Shown here: piece after piece, positions 1-11,530 of the stretch
Position numbering within the stretch: position 1 is the stretch's first letter
How the letters are laid out: the number at the start of each line of letters is the position of its first letter
Origin: Kudoa neothunni
Lineage: Eukaryota; Cnidaria
DNA: 64,000 bases
Assembly: GCA_964304625.1 (NCBI GenBank)
Contig: OZ199838.1
Span: 3,720,001-3,784,000, forward strand
Reading direction: 5' to 3'
Translations under genes and position numbers: made by a program
The notes under the pieces: generated by a model
What the model saw: only the letters and a program-made list of their open reading frames with translations
Database searches by the model: none
What the model was told of the DNA's origin: nothing

Positions 1-447
1 ACCATGTGGGCACACATACACTATCATCATAGGAAATGTTATTCTGCCATCTCTTTTCACTTCTTTGCATATTATTCCAACAAATCGAGGTTCTCTCTCA
101 GGTAGTTCATTGACCAACTCTTCCATATCGAATTCCTAGTTGAATAAAACAATAAGTCAATGTGAGAGGGTAATTGATTAGCTTCAATTAAATACCTCGA
201 GACCTCCATCGATAACAAATTTCAAATTGGATACGTCTAGTTTAACTACAATTCAAGTTGAGTTATAAGTTTAATCATCACGAAATGTATACCAATAATA
301 GCAGCATTTTCTTTTACTTGTTTGAACCGAAATTTCTTTAGAGCTTGGACTGTTTCGTCGGGTACTGTGCAAATTTGACATCCAGACTAAGGTAAGTGCG
401 GGTTTGAAAATTTTATTATAAAAAGCAAACTATCGGGTTTATACCAT
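1..447 (-). CDS. GMF: Glia maturation factor (ADF/cofilin superfamily), 5' part, cut by window edge
   Basis: GMF is a cytoplasmic ADF-homology protein that binds Arp2/3 and promotes actin debranching. Exons on the minus strand are 445-447 (the ATG alone), 293-386, 196-245 and 1-135 (continuing off the left edge). All junctions are GT-AG with introns of 58, 47 and 60 bp, and the phases add up exactly (94 residues visible; vertebrate GMF has about 142). Recognisable blocks are ALKKFRFKQVKENAAII near residue 16, then KFVIDGGLE, and NELPEREPRFVGIICKEVKRDG, matching the GMF core. An intron straight after the start codon is common in ADF/cofilin-family genes, which supports the one-codon first exon, although 5' UTR in that exon cannot be delimited. 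The last third, including the C-terminal helix, lies outside the window. Confidence 0.9.
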
Positions 448-2051
448 TTTTATGATATTTTTGATAGGTATATAATTAAATTATTGGAAGTAGTGTAATC
501 ACTAAGACAATTTTAATGTATTTACGAAGATTATAATCAATTAATAATTAATGAGGGATTTTGTCGAGAAAATATTATTGTTGTATCATTTTGCCACATG
601 ACAATTCTATTGATCATACATACGTTGAATTGGTCATGTATTTCTAGTTAAATCAATTCTAAAGGGCTGAAATTAATAAACTTTCTTTATTGGGCACTAA
701 TCGGATGGGGCGTTCTACCGTGTTAATCCAGTTCGTGGTGTTTCGCCGTTAAACTGTTAATTTATCGGTCTAGAGCCATAGCATTTCTGTTTTTCTCTTA
801 TTAATAGCATATTTTCATTACATGATACATATATTGTATATTGTTAGAGGCCGTATAAAGACTATTGAAAAATTCATATGGATCAGCAGTTATTAATTTA
901 TTTCTTTAGGGTATTCAGGGTATTCACATGCAGAATTTCGACATGATGCGTCAATCTAGACTTTAAAAATCTATTTTCATATTCACCCTTAACATAAGAA
1001 CAAACGAAAATATTTCCAGATAAAACTTTTAAGTAAATTATTTTAGAGACATAAAACAATTAATGTAAGTGGTTATCAGCCTCATATTGTCATACAGTAA
1101 GTAGTACGCACTTTCATCGGTACCACGTATTCGAAGTTTATATTGCGTGAAACGTTTTATAATATTTTTGTGATTGTAAAAAGATAAAAATCATAAAATA
1201 TAATTTTAATTAAACTAGGTAGGGTAGGAAATTTCCAATATGTTATATCACGTGACTAACATACAATATGCACTTTTCTCGATTAAACCACATAGATTAG
1301 ATTGTTCTATTGGAGGCAAGGGAAATTTTTTTATTTTGACGATTGAATTTTTGAGATATCTATTAAAAAACGATCATTTCCATACAATGTTAGTTGCCAA
1401 TTAAAGAATATTATAGATGCATATAAATAATGATTTTACGATTTAAATGTAAAAAATTTTTTTTATTGCGCTAAAAAGTGAATAAGACCCAAAATAATAT
1501 TTCTAATTTTGTTGGAACTCACCATTCACTAAATTTTATCTCAATGTAAAAGGGTATAAATATTATATCAATAAATAGGATTAAAACAAAAAATGCGAAT
1601 TATTTTTCGCCAAAATAATATTAACAATGTTTTTTGTTATTCTAATTAAATAAAAAGGATAATAACCATGCAGAAAAATAAAGACAACACAACCCTAATT
1701 TACTGAGCACGCACTTAGAACGTATTATCGGTTGTCTACTGTAACGTGAACCTCCCATTTCCAATCGTTTAATTAATCCCTGAAAACAAGCGAATGGGGA
1801 TTTAAAATAGATGTTTACATGATGTAATAGAATTATAGAAATATCCAGTGATTTATCAATCTAAGCATGATTAGATGACGCTATCAAAAAACATAAACTG
1901 AGTAGACAACTATCATAGCAAGAAAAAATATACTTGTAATAATCGTCTTCCTAATGAGGATCTTTTAAGATTATAATGAAGGGGGTTCGATGTAGGCAAA
2001 ATATCGATTAATTGGATATAATTAACAAGTTAAAATAGACTATACTTATAC
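448..2051. other. Intergenic, no gene recognised
   Basis: About 1.6 kb upstream of GMF, AT-rich and closed by stops in all frames. It should hold the GMF promoter, but I see no clear motif. It ends at the TTAA target of the adjoining piggyBac element. Confidence 0.5.
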
Positions 2052-2055
2052 TTAA

Positions 2056-4368
2056 CCCATTAAGGGTTCTATTTTTCAAATTATACAAAAACTTACAAAA
2101 ACATAAAAAAATAATTTTGATTGTACATTATGAAATAAAATTCTAAAATAATTTCTTTACGCGAAGAAAAATAGATTTTACAAAAGTACCGAAAGGGGAA
2201 CGCAAAACCTTCGGTGTGCGAAATCCTAATAGAGCTGGCCGAGATGCGCGTTCAAATAAAAACAAATTTTTGAATTTTGAGCATGCTAAAATGGTATTGT
2301 TATTTATTATGAAAGCCTTCTGAATATTTTATACGCAAATAAACATTACAGCTCTTGCAATAATGGATTGTTGTTTTCCGGCAAATGGCGCATCTCTTTC
2401 TTTTTTTATCTGAGGAAGATGTTATGCGTGGTTTTTGGCACATGGACGCATTTTGTTGTTTGCTAAGAAGAGACCTTCGACCGATCGGAACATTTTCTGT
2501 GATAACCTCCAAGAATTCACCACAGCCATAGATAACATATTGGTAAAAAGTGGTCAGTACCACTTTTTGGATCTAAATTTTATCCGATAGCAAGCTATTG
2601 AGTTATCCGCAATATCTACTCCCCCATATGTTTATTGTACATGTACACATTGAAGGGTTGATCAATTGTGCAGTAAGTTTTTTTGCATTTACAATATCTT
2701 TCGACTTTATTAGTTGGATATGGACCAAAGCAATTGGACAAAACAAGTACAGATTTTGTATCATTCCAATGTGATAACGAAATATTCGACGATTTAATAA
2801 CAAAATGTTCACTTGTGCCTCGGAGTTTTTTTTTCCATTAAGCGTTTCGGCGTTATAGGACATTTAGAAATTCTATTATCATGGATTGTTTCAGTTGCTT
2901 TAATGTTGTTTTTGGATAATTTATCAAATAATTTGAATGACGAAAAGAAATTATCGAAGAATAGTTTCACACCGCTTATTTCTTTTAGATTGCAATCATT
3001 AACAAAATTTTGAACCACGTTCCCACCAAGTCCCAATTGTTTATCATACATTTCTGACTTGTCAGAGTAAATAGAAAAATTATAAATATATCTGCTTGAA
3101 GATGCCATTATCCACTTTCTAAAGCCAAAGCGGACGGGTTTACCTTACATGTACATCTTACAAGAGTGATGTCCTGTATAGGGTACCATCTGCTTATCGA
3201 TAGAAATATTCTTGGTAAATATTTCAAATTTTTTAAAGTTTTTGTTGAGTTTTTCAATCAGAGGTCGTAATTTGAACATTTTATCATCGTGGCATACTTT
3301 AGAATTATCATTAAAATGCAGATACCTTTTAGTGTTTTTAAATTGCTCATAGGTCATTGCCCTTTTCACCATTTCTACTCCCGAGTCAATGCTGTTTTCC
3401 TAATACATATATTGGTATGATAACTTGATAACAACAATATGCCTAGAAAAGCCTTGAGTTGGTTAACAGTTAAATTGAAGGTGTGGTCGTTTTTCTGTCA
3501 AGCATATACATTGGTTTGTTTAACTATCATTAACATTATGCTTTCATCAAAAAGTTCTTGAAAATAATCGAAGCATCCATAATTATCAAAATTCGGTAAA
3601 ACATCAAAATTCGGTAAAACATCTTCATATATATCTTCTAATATATTCAACGATAAATGATCATTAAAAATTCCATTGTTTGTGTTATTGCGGAATGGAA
3701 TTCCAGGTACAATCTCATTATCATTACCGTCAGCAGGCTGAAGATCTTCATATTGTTCCTCAATTTCACCACAAATTTCAGGAATATTGGTTATATCAGT
3801 ATCCATAGCCAAATTTGGTATTACATTATCCTCCTCATCGGTTAACTCGTCCACATTTTCAGGAGGAAGAGTAATAAAATCTACAGAAGCAATCTCTTCA
3901 TTATCACAAAGCTCATTAATAGCGTCAATTAATTTATTGTAGCGAATTGTCACCATCTGAAAACAATCAACGTATCAAATTATTAATTAGAAAATCCCCA
4001 CGTGGAAGGTTTTGCGTTCCCTTTTCGGCACATGCTCAATTTAGCGCTATCTTTTTTCTTTGTAACTTTATAATTCCAAAGTAATAAAACCAGGTTTTAA
4101 TGAATATTTTCTATCATAGAACTGTATCTTTAACAATTCTATTATTAGATCATTATTTTATTTCTCTATTAGTGCTAGTTGACCCGAATAGATTAAACAG
4201 TAGCCTATCTTATGGAAAAATACACTAAGTCATTTAGCTTATATATAAAATTAAATTAAATGATTCAGTAAATAAAATATTTCATTTATAAAGAAATTAT
4301 AATACACTGAGAGAAGAAAATCGTTAGAACAACTATGTGCCGAAAAGGGAACGCAAACCCTTAATGGG
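2056..4368 (-). mobile_element. piggyBac-family transposon, near full length
   Basis: The 2313-bp element is bounded by a perfect 13-bp inverted repeat, CCCATTAAGGGTT at 2056-2068 and its complement at 4356-4368. TTAA lies immediately outside each end (2052-2055 and 4369-4372), the hallmark piggyBac target duplication. Subterminal copies of a motif close to CCGAAAAGGGAACGCAAA occur near 2189, 4012 (inverted) and 4340. The interior carries a piggyBac transposase on the minus strand, broken by a few frameshifts. It lies directly against a MITE that begins at 4373, so it may have inserted at that MITE's edge. Confidence 0.93.
2300..3956 (-). pseudogene. piggyBac transposase (DDE_Tnp_1_7), frameshifted
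   Basis: The frame runs from an acidic N-terminal region (152 residues from 3956, rich in D/E) into the catalytic core. MTYEQFKNTKRYLHFNDN (around 3300) is the family's lHF.dn block. SIDKQMVPYTGH holds the first catalytic Asp (near 3200), FFDNFFSSF the second (near 2950) and YGGVDIADN the third (near 2635). The latter is followed by KFRSKKWYWPLF, the usual RSKKW block. The C-terminal Cys-rich domain ends RCAICRKTTIHYCKSCN then FHNK. At least three frame changes (about 3480-3500, 3130 and 2800-2600) and in-frame stops break it, so it is almost certainly inactive although all three catalytic aspartates survive. Confidence 0.88.
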
Positions 4369-4372
4369 TTAA

Positions 4373-4600
4373 GGAAATATCTATTAACACCGACAATAAT
4401 ATTTAGATGAGTGTATTTTTGAATGTAGTTTATTTTCAAAAAAATAAGAGTGGTTGCGATGGGCGAAATAATTAAACACATCAGATTCTGAAAATTAAAT
4501 AGTATACGTCAATTATAAGTATGAGTTGTTTGAATTAAAAATGAACAACGCGCAAACGTAGATGCCATTTAGGACAAAAAATGTGTGCCTATAGTCAATT
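4373..4600 (+). repeat. MITE copy (AAGTGGCTATTGACACGG family), degraded
   Basis: This aligns by eye to copies near 23015 and 45650: a degraded tip, then ACAATAATAT, a TGCGATGGGC-type motif, AATTAAACACAKCAGATTCT, and a closing inverted tip reading GTGCCTATAGTCAAT. No coding capacity. Confidence 0.6.
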
Positions 4601-4753
4601 ATAATCTATTCTATAAATTATATATTTGCACAAGAAAATAATTGTAAAATGCTTTCTACCCAGATATTGGGAGAATATTTTGGGAATAATTTAATGTAAG
4701 AAATCTGGTTGTATGGTTTTTTAAGGAGTCAGTTGATCACCATTAAACATTAA

Positions 4754-5008
4754 ACCTTTTGAGGACAACTTTGGGTTCCACGAGCCCAACTTTCTATTGT
4801 TTATAAAATAAATTTTGTTAATAAACTTTCTATACTTTTATGTATTTTCTCCTGAAATTCAACTACTTTACAAAAAGGATTGTTTATCGGTTAGAGTAAT
4901 AAAATGGATAAAAGTTCCAACGACAATTCTCAAATTGTAACCAACTTAACAACAAAATAATAATAATAATAAGTTGAGCTCGTGGAACCTTTGGTTGTTC
5001 TAAAAGGG
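4754..5008. mobile_element. piggyBac-type MITE, 255 bp
   Basis: TTAA lies at both edges (4750-4753 and 5009-5012). Inverted ends are ACCTTTTGAGGACAAC on the left and CCCTTTTAGAACAAC on the right (read inward). A subterminal inverted pair, GGGTTCCACGAGC near 4773 and GCTCGTGGAACC near 4978, adds support. It has no ORF. It is probably mobilised by a piggyBac transposase whose family has CCC(T) tips. Confidence 0.8.
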
Positions 5009-5441
5009 TTAATCATTGAATGCACAATTTTTTATTTTATGTAACAAATAAGTTTTTCAATCGATAAAAAAATTCAACCAGGTTTAATAAAATGTTATTA
5101 CATGAAATCTTATGAGATAATGATAATTGTTTTCTTCTACTTTAATTTATTAAAATATAAGTCAAAGTGTATTTTATTCGTTTTGTCTGGATATACTTTA
5201 ACGATTAAGTGGAAATAATCATACCACAGCTAATCATGGTGTTCTACCTCTTTCAATATACATTCCATTAATTTCCAAATAACGTATTACCCCTGTAAGA
5301 TTGCATTAACTTTCGAATATAAATTTTTTGATAGTTATAGGCCAATAAAGATATATTGATTGGATTTTAAGGAATTTACATATTCATCTCCATGTTTTAA
5401 CAAGTAATAACTCTATAAAAATACTCAAATATAGATACAGG

Positions 5442-6908
5442 CCAGGCAGAGGTGGTCAAAAATTAATTTTTATACTAAAAATCAATTATTACAATTAGCT
5501 GCGATCAATTGTAATTATTAGAAAATTATTAGCGATAATCCAACATCACTGAAGTTCATCTATATATTTCAGAATAAAAATTTTCCATTAGTTATTTCGT
5601 CTCAAATAAAAGTAACAAGAAATCTTTCATATTTTAAAACATTATTATCAAGTTTAAGCTAGAAAAGTTAACTAAGGGGTATAATGTCAGAGTAATTATA
5701 TTTGAAATCTCTTGGGGGGGAGGGGTTCAATATTTAATTGATAAAACTTATCTTTATTGGAAGCATCTAAAATTTGAACCACGTTATGCAGCGCATATTT
5801 GGGACATTTATTGAAACCACATAATCCAATGTAAATTGAAATAAAACTAAACAAATGGCTTTTCTTCCGTTCGTTTTATTTTTAATTTTTACGTAAATAA
5901 TAAAAAATGCCAAGATAAACAATAAACTGTGGCATACAAGATATAACATAAACTAAATACAATAACAGAACGATAAATAGAGAAAAACCAACTATAAATT
6001 GTAAATTTGATGAAACAACATTCTAAACAATTTTATTGATCCATAATTCTTTTATTGGATTTCAGAAATATTTGCGTTTTGAGATTTATGGAGGAATAAT
6101 TTTGGCGATGGTCGTCAAAGGTATAATCATCTAACCAGATTAGAGGATGATGGAATAAATCTTGTGCTTATATAGTGAGGAATTTTGATTTTTTTATTTC
6201 AATTTTCATTTTCTTGTGACATTAAGGGAAAAAATAATTGGCTTCAATATGAGTCAGTTTCTTCTATTAAAATTTACTCGGACAATTTTTGATTGAACAC
6301 AGCATGTTTCCCTTCAGAAATTAATTCATCAATTCTATCCTCATGAATTTTGAAAGATCCGTTTTCAGAACTCTTCGAATGTATAATATTTGTATTCTTA
6401 CGCAGAAGTTCGTACAATATTGGATATGCTTTAATAACTTAATCGAAAAAGTAATTTGCATACGCTATAATAATAATAATAATAATACTCGATTTCTGTA
6501 GGGCCAAAGTTATTGAATAGAACTTTTTTAAATCACTTTGCAACTCAGAAATTTCTAAATTTTCTATTGATGCTAATAGATGATTCATCATACTCTTTAA
6601 TTGATAAAAAGCAAGTTCAGCTAGATAATAACACTTTATCTTTTCGTAGCTGCCAACAATTTCAACTCAACTGAAACATCTGGTATCATTTTTCGCAGTA
6701 CAAGTCTTATAATAAGTGAATTTCTTCAATAGAACAGAAAAGTTTCGATTCAAATTATATCTTATTAGAAATTTTGTTGGGAAAAGTCATATTTGCAATT
6801 AATTACAGTTAATTGCGTCCTCTGAAATCAATTATTTAAATTATAAAGTTGATTACAATAAATTAATTGCAATTAATTTTTTTCTCAATTAATTTTTGAC
6901 CACCCCTG
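5442..6908 (-). mobile_element. hAT transposon remnant
   Basis: The right tip, read inward, is CAGGGGTGGTCAAAAATTAA (ends 6908). The left tip reads CAGAGGTGGTCAAAAATTAA from 5447, preceded by a few extra bases. Candidate 8-bp target copies are GATACAGG (5434-5441) and GATACACG (6909-6916), 7 of 8 matching. If these are right, the left boundary is 5442. The interior has AT-rich subterminal repeats of the ATTAATTGCAATTAATTG type, shared with the hAT at 53731, and a decayed transposase on the minus strand. Confidence 0.75.
6230..6790 (-). pseudogene. hAT transposase fragment
   Basis: The minus strand carries a stop-riddled but recognisable stretch, RKNTNIIHSKSSENGSF followed by KIHEDRIDELI (around 6300-6400). 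It is collinear with NAKIIHSPTFEKSIYKIQEG in the better-preserved hAT at 53731-57399, the region just before the hAT dimerisation domain. The tip-proximal half is unrecognisable. Not functional. Confidence 0.6.
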
Positions 6909-6916
6909 GATACACG

Positions 6917-7540
6917 TCCGTAATTTTGTTTAATATTAGCAAACGATTATTTCTCAACAGTCGGCAAATTTTTAGACAAGTTGACCTCGATAAACTATCA
7001 GCGATTGTACCAATCTTTGATAAAAATTATTAATAAAATTTATATTACATCCCTATAAAATTTCTAAATGACATGCCTAACTTAGCCTTGTTTTATTTTT
7101 GAAAAAATCATATATCCTTTATAACTTTGTTTATCAACGATGTTGAAATGAACAAAAGAAGCTAATTATCATGATCGATGTTATTCGGAAGAATATGAAG
7201 ACATTGATGATTCTTTTAAGTTCGAATCTAGAACTTTAACAAAAAAAGTTTACTCAAAGAGTAACGTAAATAAGCTGGTAAAGAACTTTATATGGAGTAA
7301 ATCTTCATATATTTTCCTCCGATAAAAATTATTGATATAAAGAAACTATTGTACTTTTTTTAAACTTTAGAAGACACATAATTTACTGATAACTCCTTAC
7401 TTTTTTATCGAATTATATAAAATTTATTTATTCTCCTAACTTGTTATAAGGTATATTTTACTCAACTTTTATCAAAAAATAAAAAAAATTTTATCTCCCA
7501 AATACCTACACCTTGGGGTGAATTAGACTTCAGATTTTTT
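6917..7540. other. Intergenic, nothing recognised
   Basis: About 620 bp of AT-rich sequence between two degraded transposons, with no ORF or repeat that I can assign. Confidence 0.5.
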
Positions 7541-8782
7541 TTATCAATTTATCGAGAAAATCTAAATATTGAAACGACAAAATATTTAAAAAATCTATCG
7601 GCTATATCTTGAGTAAAACAGTGGTAAATGTAGCAGATAATCCCATTTAATCTGGTACGTGTTGTTTCAGAGAAACCTCGTACCCCTCGCGTAAATAACT
7701 TAATTCCGAGATTCACGCCATTATAATAAAAAAAACAACAATTAGTTTTTTCAATAATGAAAACATTTAAACGTTTTTAAAAAAACGTAAATTTTTATTA
7801 TACATTATTTTTAACAGTTACAACATCTACTCGCCGAATAATGGGCTTGATAATAAAAGCCAGGACAATTTGCACAACGTGCTGAGGGTTTTTTATCATT
7901 TCCTCACGGACGAAAATTACAACGAGATCTTCTCTCCTTTGTTAATTGTAATGATGTATGGTATCGAAAGTGGAAATTTTATTTTAATGATTCTTTTGTC
8001 ATCCTTATGTTTTTCTAGAATAACTGTGGTTGATAAAGAGCATCGGCCGATTCTTTCAAGAAAATGCGCCGTGGTTTATTGTTACAATTAAAAATGTTTT
8101 TGTATAATACAAACGCATTCACCAATGATAAATCAAACATGCTAAAGAAAACAATCATTGGCCATCTTCTATTGGAATCTCTTTACAGTGACAGATTTCA
8201 ACATTCTATCAACCCTAATCGACACCATCTTTCGCATTATTATAGCAAAAGATAACCTTCAGGTTTTATTATAATATCGTTCGTTATATTCATATTTGAC
8301 GTTCCAAACAGTTCAATTCCATTTTTTCCGATAGTTCGATTTCCAGTAACATCGACTGCTAAGGATTCTCCGAAATTTCAGAAGAATAGGATACAAAGTC
8401 GAAAAAATTCACTTCCTGACACTAGTAAATCATCATTATATATCTCAGTTGCGCTCAGTGACATTTTCCAAAATATAAACCGCGTGTGCGTATATAATAA
8501 TATTCAAAAACACGTTTCTTGAAGATGTAATATAATTTAACCGTAATATCAAAATTTTTAATTTAAAATGAGTAATTGAATTTTATCCATTATTGCACAA
8601 AAAATAAAACATTCACAGTGATATTTAGTTTACGATGACGCGCGAGGCAAGGCCGAAATGAAGCGTAAAAGATTAAATAGGATTATCTGTTAAATTTTCC
8701 ACTGTTTTATCCAAAATATAACCGATAGATTTTTTAACTATTTTGTCGTTTAACTATTTAGATTTTTTTCGATAAATTAATA
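7541..8782 (-). mobile_element. piggyBac remnant with long inverted ends
   Basis: Arms of about 120 bp at 7541-7662 and 8663-8782 are inverted copies. Shared landmarks are AAATCTATCGG, then AAAACAGTGG, then CAGATAATCC. Between them the minus strand shows a decayed piggyBac C-terminal half: YNNAKDGVD, then VDRMLKSVTVKRF (third-Asp region, near 8230), then IIGECVCIIQKHF. Upstream of that is GKNGIELFGTSN. Stops and frame changes are frequent. I could not define a TTAA duplication at the arm ends, so the outer boundary is approximate and the arms could belong to another element carrying the piggyBac piece. Confidence 0.6.
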
Positions 8783-10103
8783 AATGTAATATTCAGAATA
8801 ATAGATATAGTTTCAACGTGTATCATCATCTCGGAATTAAAAAAATACGATCGACATTTACTTCTCATAAGATTTCAAAATCTGACATCCTTTAATCTAA
8901 AAAATGGTTCTAAAAACTCTTTTAAAATCATTTATAAATAGGAAAAAAAATTCTAAACGACATTAACAATACTTTATTTAATCATTCAATCATAATCAAC
9001 AAACTTAACGATCAGTTCTATAAACTCCGCGTTATTATTAACCAAACTAATTCTCAATGGAATATAATGTAAAACATGCCTTAATTCTTAATTTATACCA
9101 AAGTTTTCATATAATTTTCTATTAAATTTTTATTTCGATCGATAAACAGCTGATGAAATGTAAAATGCTTTTACAATTTTCAGTTCTACTAATAATTGGA
9201 ATCAATTTTAAATATTCTTTTTTAAGTTATTTCAAATTATATATTGATAAAATGAAAAAAAAACTATTAATAATTATTGGTCACAACATTTTACCGCTTC
9301 GGGGGCTTTTCGTTGAAAGTCGTAACTCAAATATATTTGAATTTGTTATCATCTTATGGATAAACTTTTGTTTTTTTCATGGACCTAATCCTAATTATTT
9401 GATATTCCTCAAAATAAGAATTGTATATTTTCGTGATCACGTTGATTAATTTATTATTGGCTCAAAATAATCTTTTACAACATAGGCCATTGAAAACTAC
9501 TAATCTAGTATGCTTCAATATTCATTTTAAATTTCATTAAAATGTCATCGCAATAAAATTTTGTATCATATAACCAAGTGAACGATGTATTCACGTGTCA
9601 AACTCATTATTTCTTCTCAAAAGTGCTCCATAGAAACACAAATAGACAACTGACAACTCAAATATTTCGCTCGAGCCATTGAATAATTAGAATAAAAATA
9701 TTCTGTGGTCTAAATCGATATACACCGAATTTGATTGACAAATACGATCCTTGCTTAATAGTTATTAAATAAGGTTAATTTTGATCAAAATATTATTTTC
9801 ATACGTCAAAGTATTTTTTTAGCAAAAAAAAATTGATGATTTCCAGAAAATCATTTATTTATAAAATATTATTACGAGATTGTGGCAAATTACTGAATTC
9901 AAGATGAAATACAAAAATTATTCAAAATCAATTTATCATGTCTCAAAACAAAAAAATAAGAAACTAAAACAAGAATGACAAATATAAAAACATTATAGAA
10001 ACGTTATATGCATCAGCTGTGTGCATTACTAGAGTGATTAATTTTAAAATTTAAAATTTTCGTAAACACACGGCTATATTCGTCCGCTAACATAAACCCG
10101 GTG
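8783..10103. other. Intergenic upstream of Rieske gene
   Basis: About 1.3 kb. A 98-codon open stretch at 9153-9449 (plus) contains LPLRGLFVESRNSNIFEF, faintly like the LRGH..NRGNF block of DUF4371/hAT proteins, but too weak to call. The rest is AT-rich, and it should include the Rieske promoter, with no recognised motif. Confidence 0.4.
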
Positions 10104-11049
10104 ATGTTGTTGAGAACAACCACAAAATGTTTGTCAAGACATGAGATGTCTAGAATGTACGCTGAATCTGATAGCACACGAAAAGTCAATTGTGTGCGAT
10201 GGCCCACTCACATCAAACAGAATATTGGTCCGTATGAGGAACCTTTTCCTGGTGTGTACATTAAGACACCTGCTTTCAAATCTTTTGGCTCCTCAATGTG
10301 TTTTTCTAATTCTATTTTACCGGGTAGTGAATGTTTCATCTAAATTACACTGATTCCATACTTATCCGTATAGGATATTATAGTCAGGTGCGATTTGCAT
10401 ATACGGATACCATGCCAAAGCTGTACAAAGTCTGCAGCGATGTAGAGAAATATAAAAAAGACAAAGAAGTTCCCATGAGTATACAGAAAAATATAGTGGG
10501 TTATTCGGCTGCGTTAGTTGCTGGGGGAGGTGTTGTACTGATGGGCAAAGCAATTTTCGATTCGTTGATAGTTATGTTAGCTCCCGGTGCACTGTTGCAA
10601 GCTGCATCTGTACTTACTGTAATCTATCCGAAACTTGAATTTTTTTTCCATTTGATTAATTGTTTGTTGTCTAGATTGATATTTCAAGAATAGAACTTGG
10701 AGAACATGCAAAATATCGATATCGTAGCAAAACCATTGTTGTTCAACACCGTACCCCAGAGGCTATTTCCGAGATGAAAAAAGTTAAGTTGAAGGATCTT
10801 CCTGATCCCGAAACCGATGAACAAAGATTTGTTCGACCTGAGTGGTTGATTATCGAAGCTGTATGCCCTCATCTAGGTTGTGTACCTAGTGTTGGAGATG
10901 GTGACTTCCAAGGATTCTTTTGTCCTTGTCATGGTTCCCACTTTGACAAATCTGGGCGAATTCGAAAAGGTCCCTCGCCTAAAAATCTAAAGGTGCCACT
11001 ATATCACTTTGTGGATGATAACACAATTGAGCTTGGTACTCGGGGCTGA
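10104..11049 (+). CDS. UQCRFS1: Cytochrome bc1 complex Rieske iron-sulfur subunit (mitochondrial)
   Basis: Catalytic [2Fe-2S] subunit of complex III, which moves electrons from ubiquinol to cytochrome c1 at the inner mitochondrial membrane. Exons 10104-10251, 10374-10609 and 10675-11049 join in phase through GT-AG introns of 122 and 65 bp to give 252 residues, close to the usual precursor length. Residues 1 to about 50 are basic and Ser/Thr-rich, as expected of a targeting presequence. A transmembrane helix lies near residues 94-115 (IVGYSAALVAGGGVVLMGKA). The cluster ligands are CPHLGC at 192-197 and CPCHGSH at 211-217, followed by SGRIRKGPSPKNL. VVQHRTPEAI matches the family's VRHRT block. 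I chose the ATG at 10104. A GTG directly before it is not a plausible start. The final exon alone could look like an independent small ORF but is the cluster domain. Confidence 0.96.
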
Positions 11050-11289
11050 TAACGATTTTTTGTTTTTAATGTTCACAAATTTATCGGATTATCAATGGAG
11101 TTTTTAGTTGGTGTTATTGCTGCGTTTTTATTAGTAACATAGCATAATTTAATTGTTAGAATTTATCCGAGTTTCATTTTAAACTATTCTAGTCGTGTGT
11201 TGTATTAATTAGCGATTTTATGTTAATTTAATCCGAGTTTTGATTATCCTGAAAGTTTAAAATATTAAATATGCTCGTACTTGGCTCAT

Positions 11290-11530
11290 TCTCTCAGTGT
11301 TGACTACAGAAGGATCTCAATACTGCGTGACTTATTGAGGCAAGGGAACAATTGCTTGATACAGTTGTGCTGGGATAATATACAATTTATGGGACCAAAA
11401 ACTCGGGTGCGTGATAACCCTGCTGCACTACTTAACATCTATACGTAGTCTGCGCGGCAATTTTTTCTTTTTTTATTCATTCTCTCGTTCCAATAATAAT
11501 AACGTTAATAGAAAGATCTGAAAAATCGTT
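11290..11530 (+). repeat. Dispersed repeat, second copy inverted at 38853-39215
   Basis: Blocks such as GATACAGTTGTGC, then GGGACCAAAAACTCGGGTGC, then ATAACCCTGC are shared with the reverse complement of 38853-39215. The closing TTTACTCTCTCGT-like tract is shared too. When frame-corrected, both copies can encode GTKTR-R-NPA-L-NIH, so the repeat may derive from a coding sequence that I cannot identify. It lies about 240 bp past the Rieske stop codon and could overlap its 3' UTR. Confidence 0.6.

Noticed and set aside
9153-9449. 98-codon frame as a gene
   Set aside because: Low-complexity hydrophobic composition; only a faint DUF4371-like word, no start context or partner exons.
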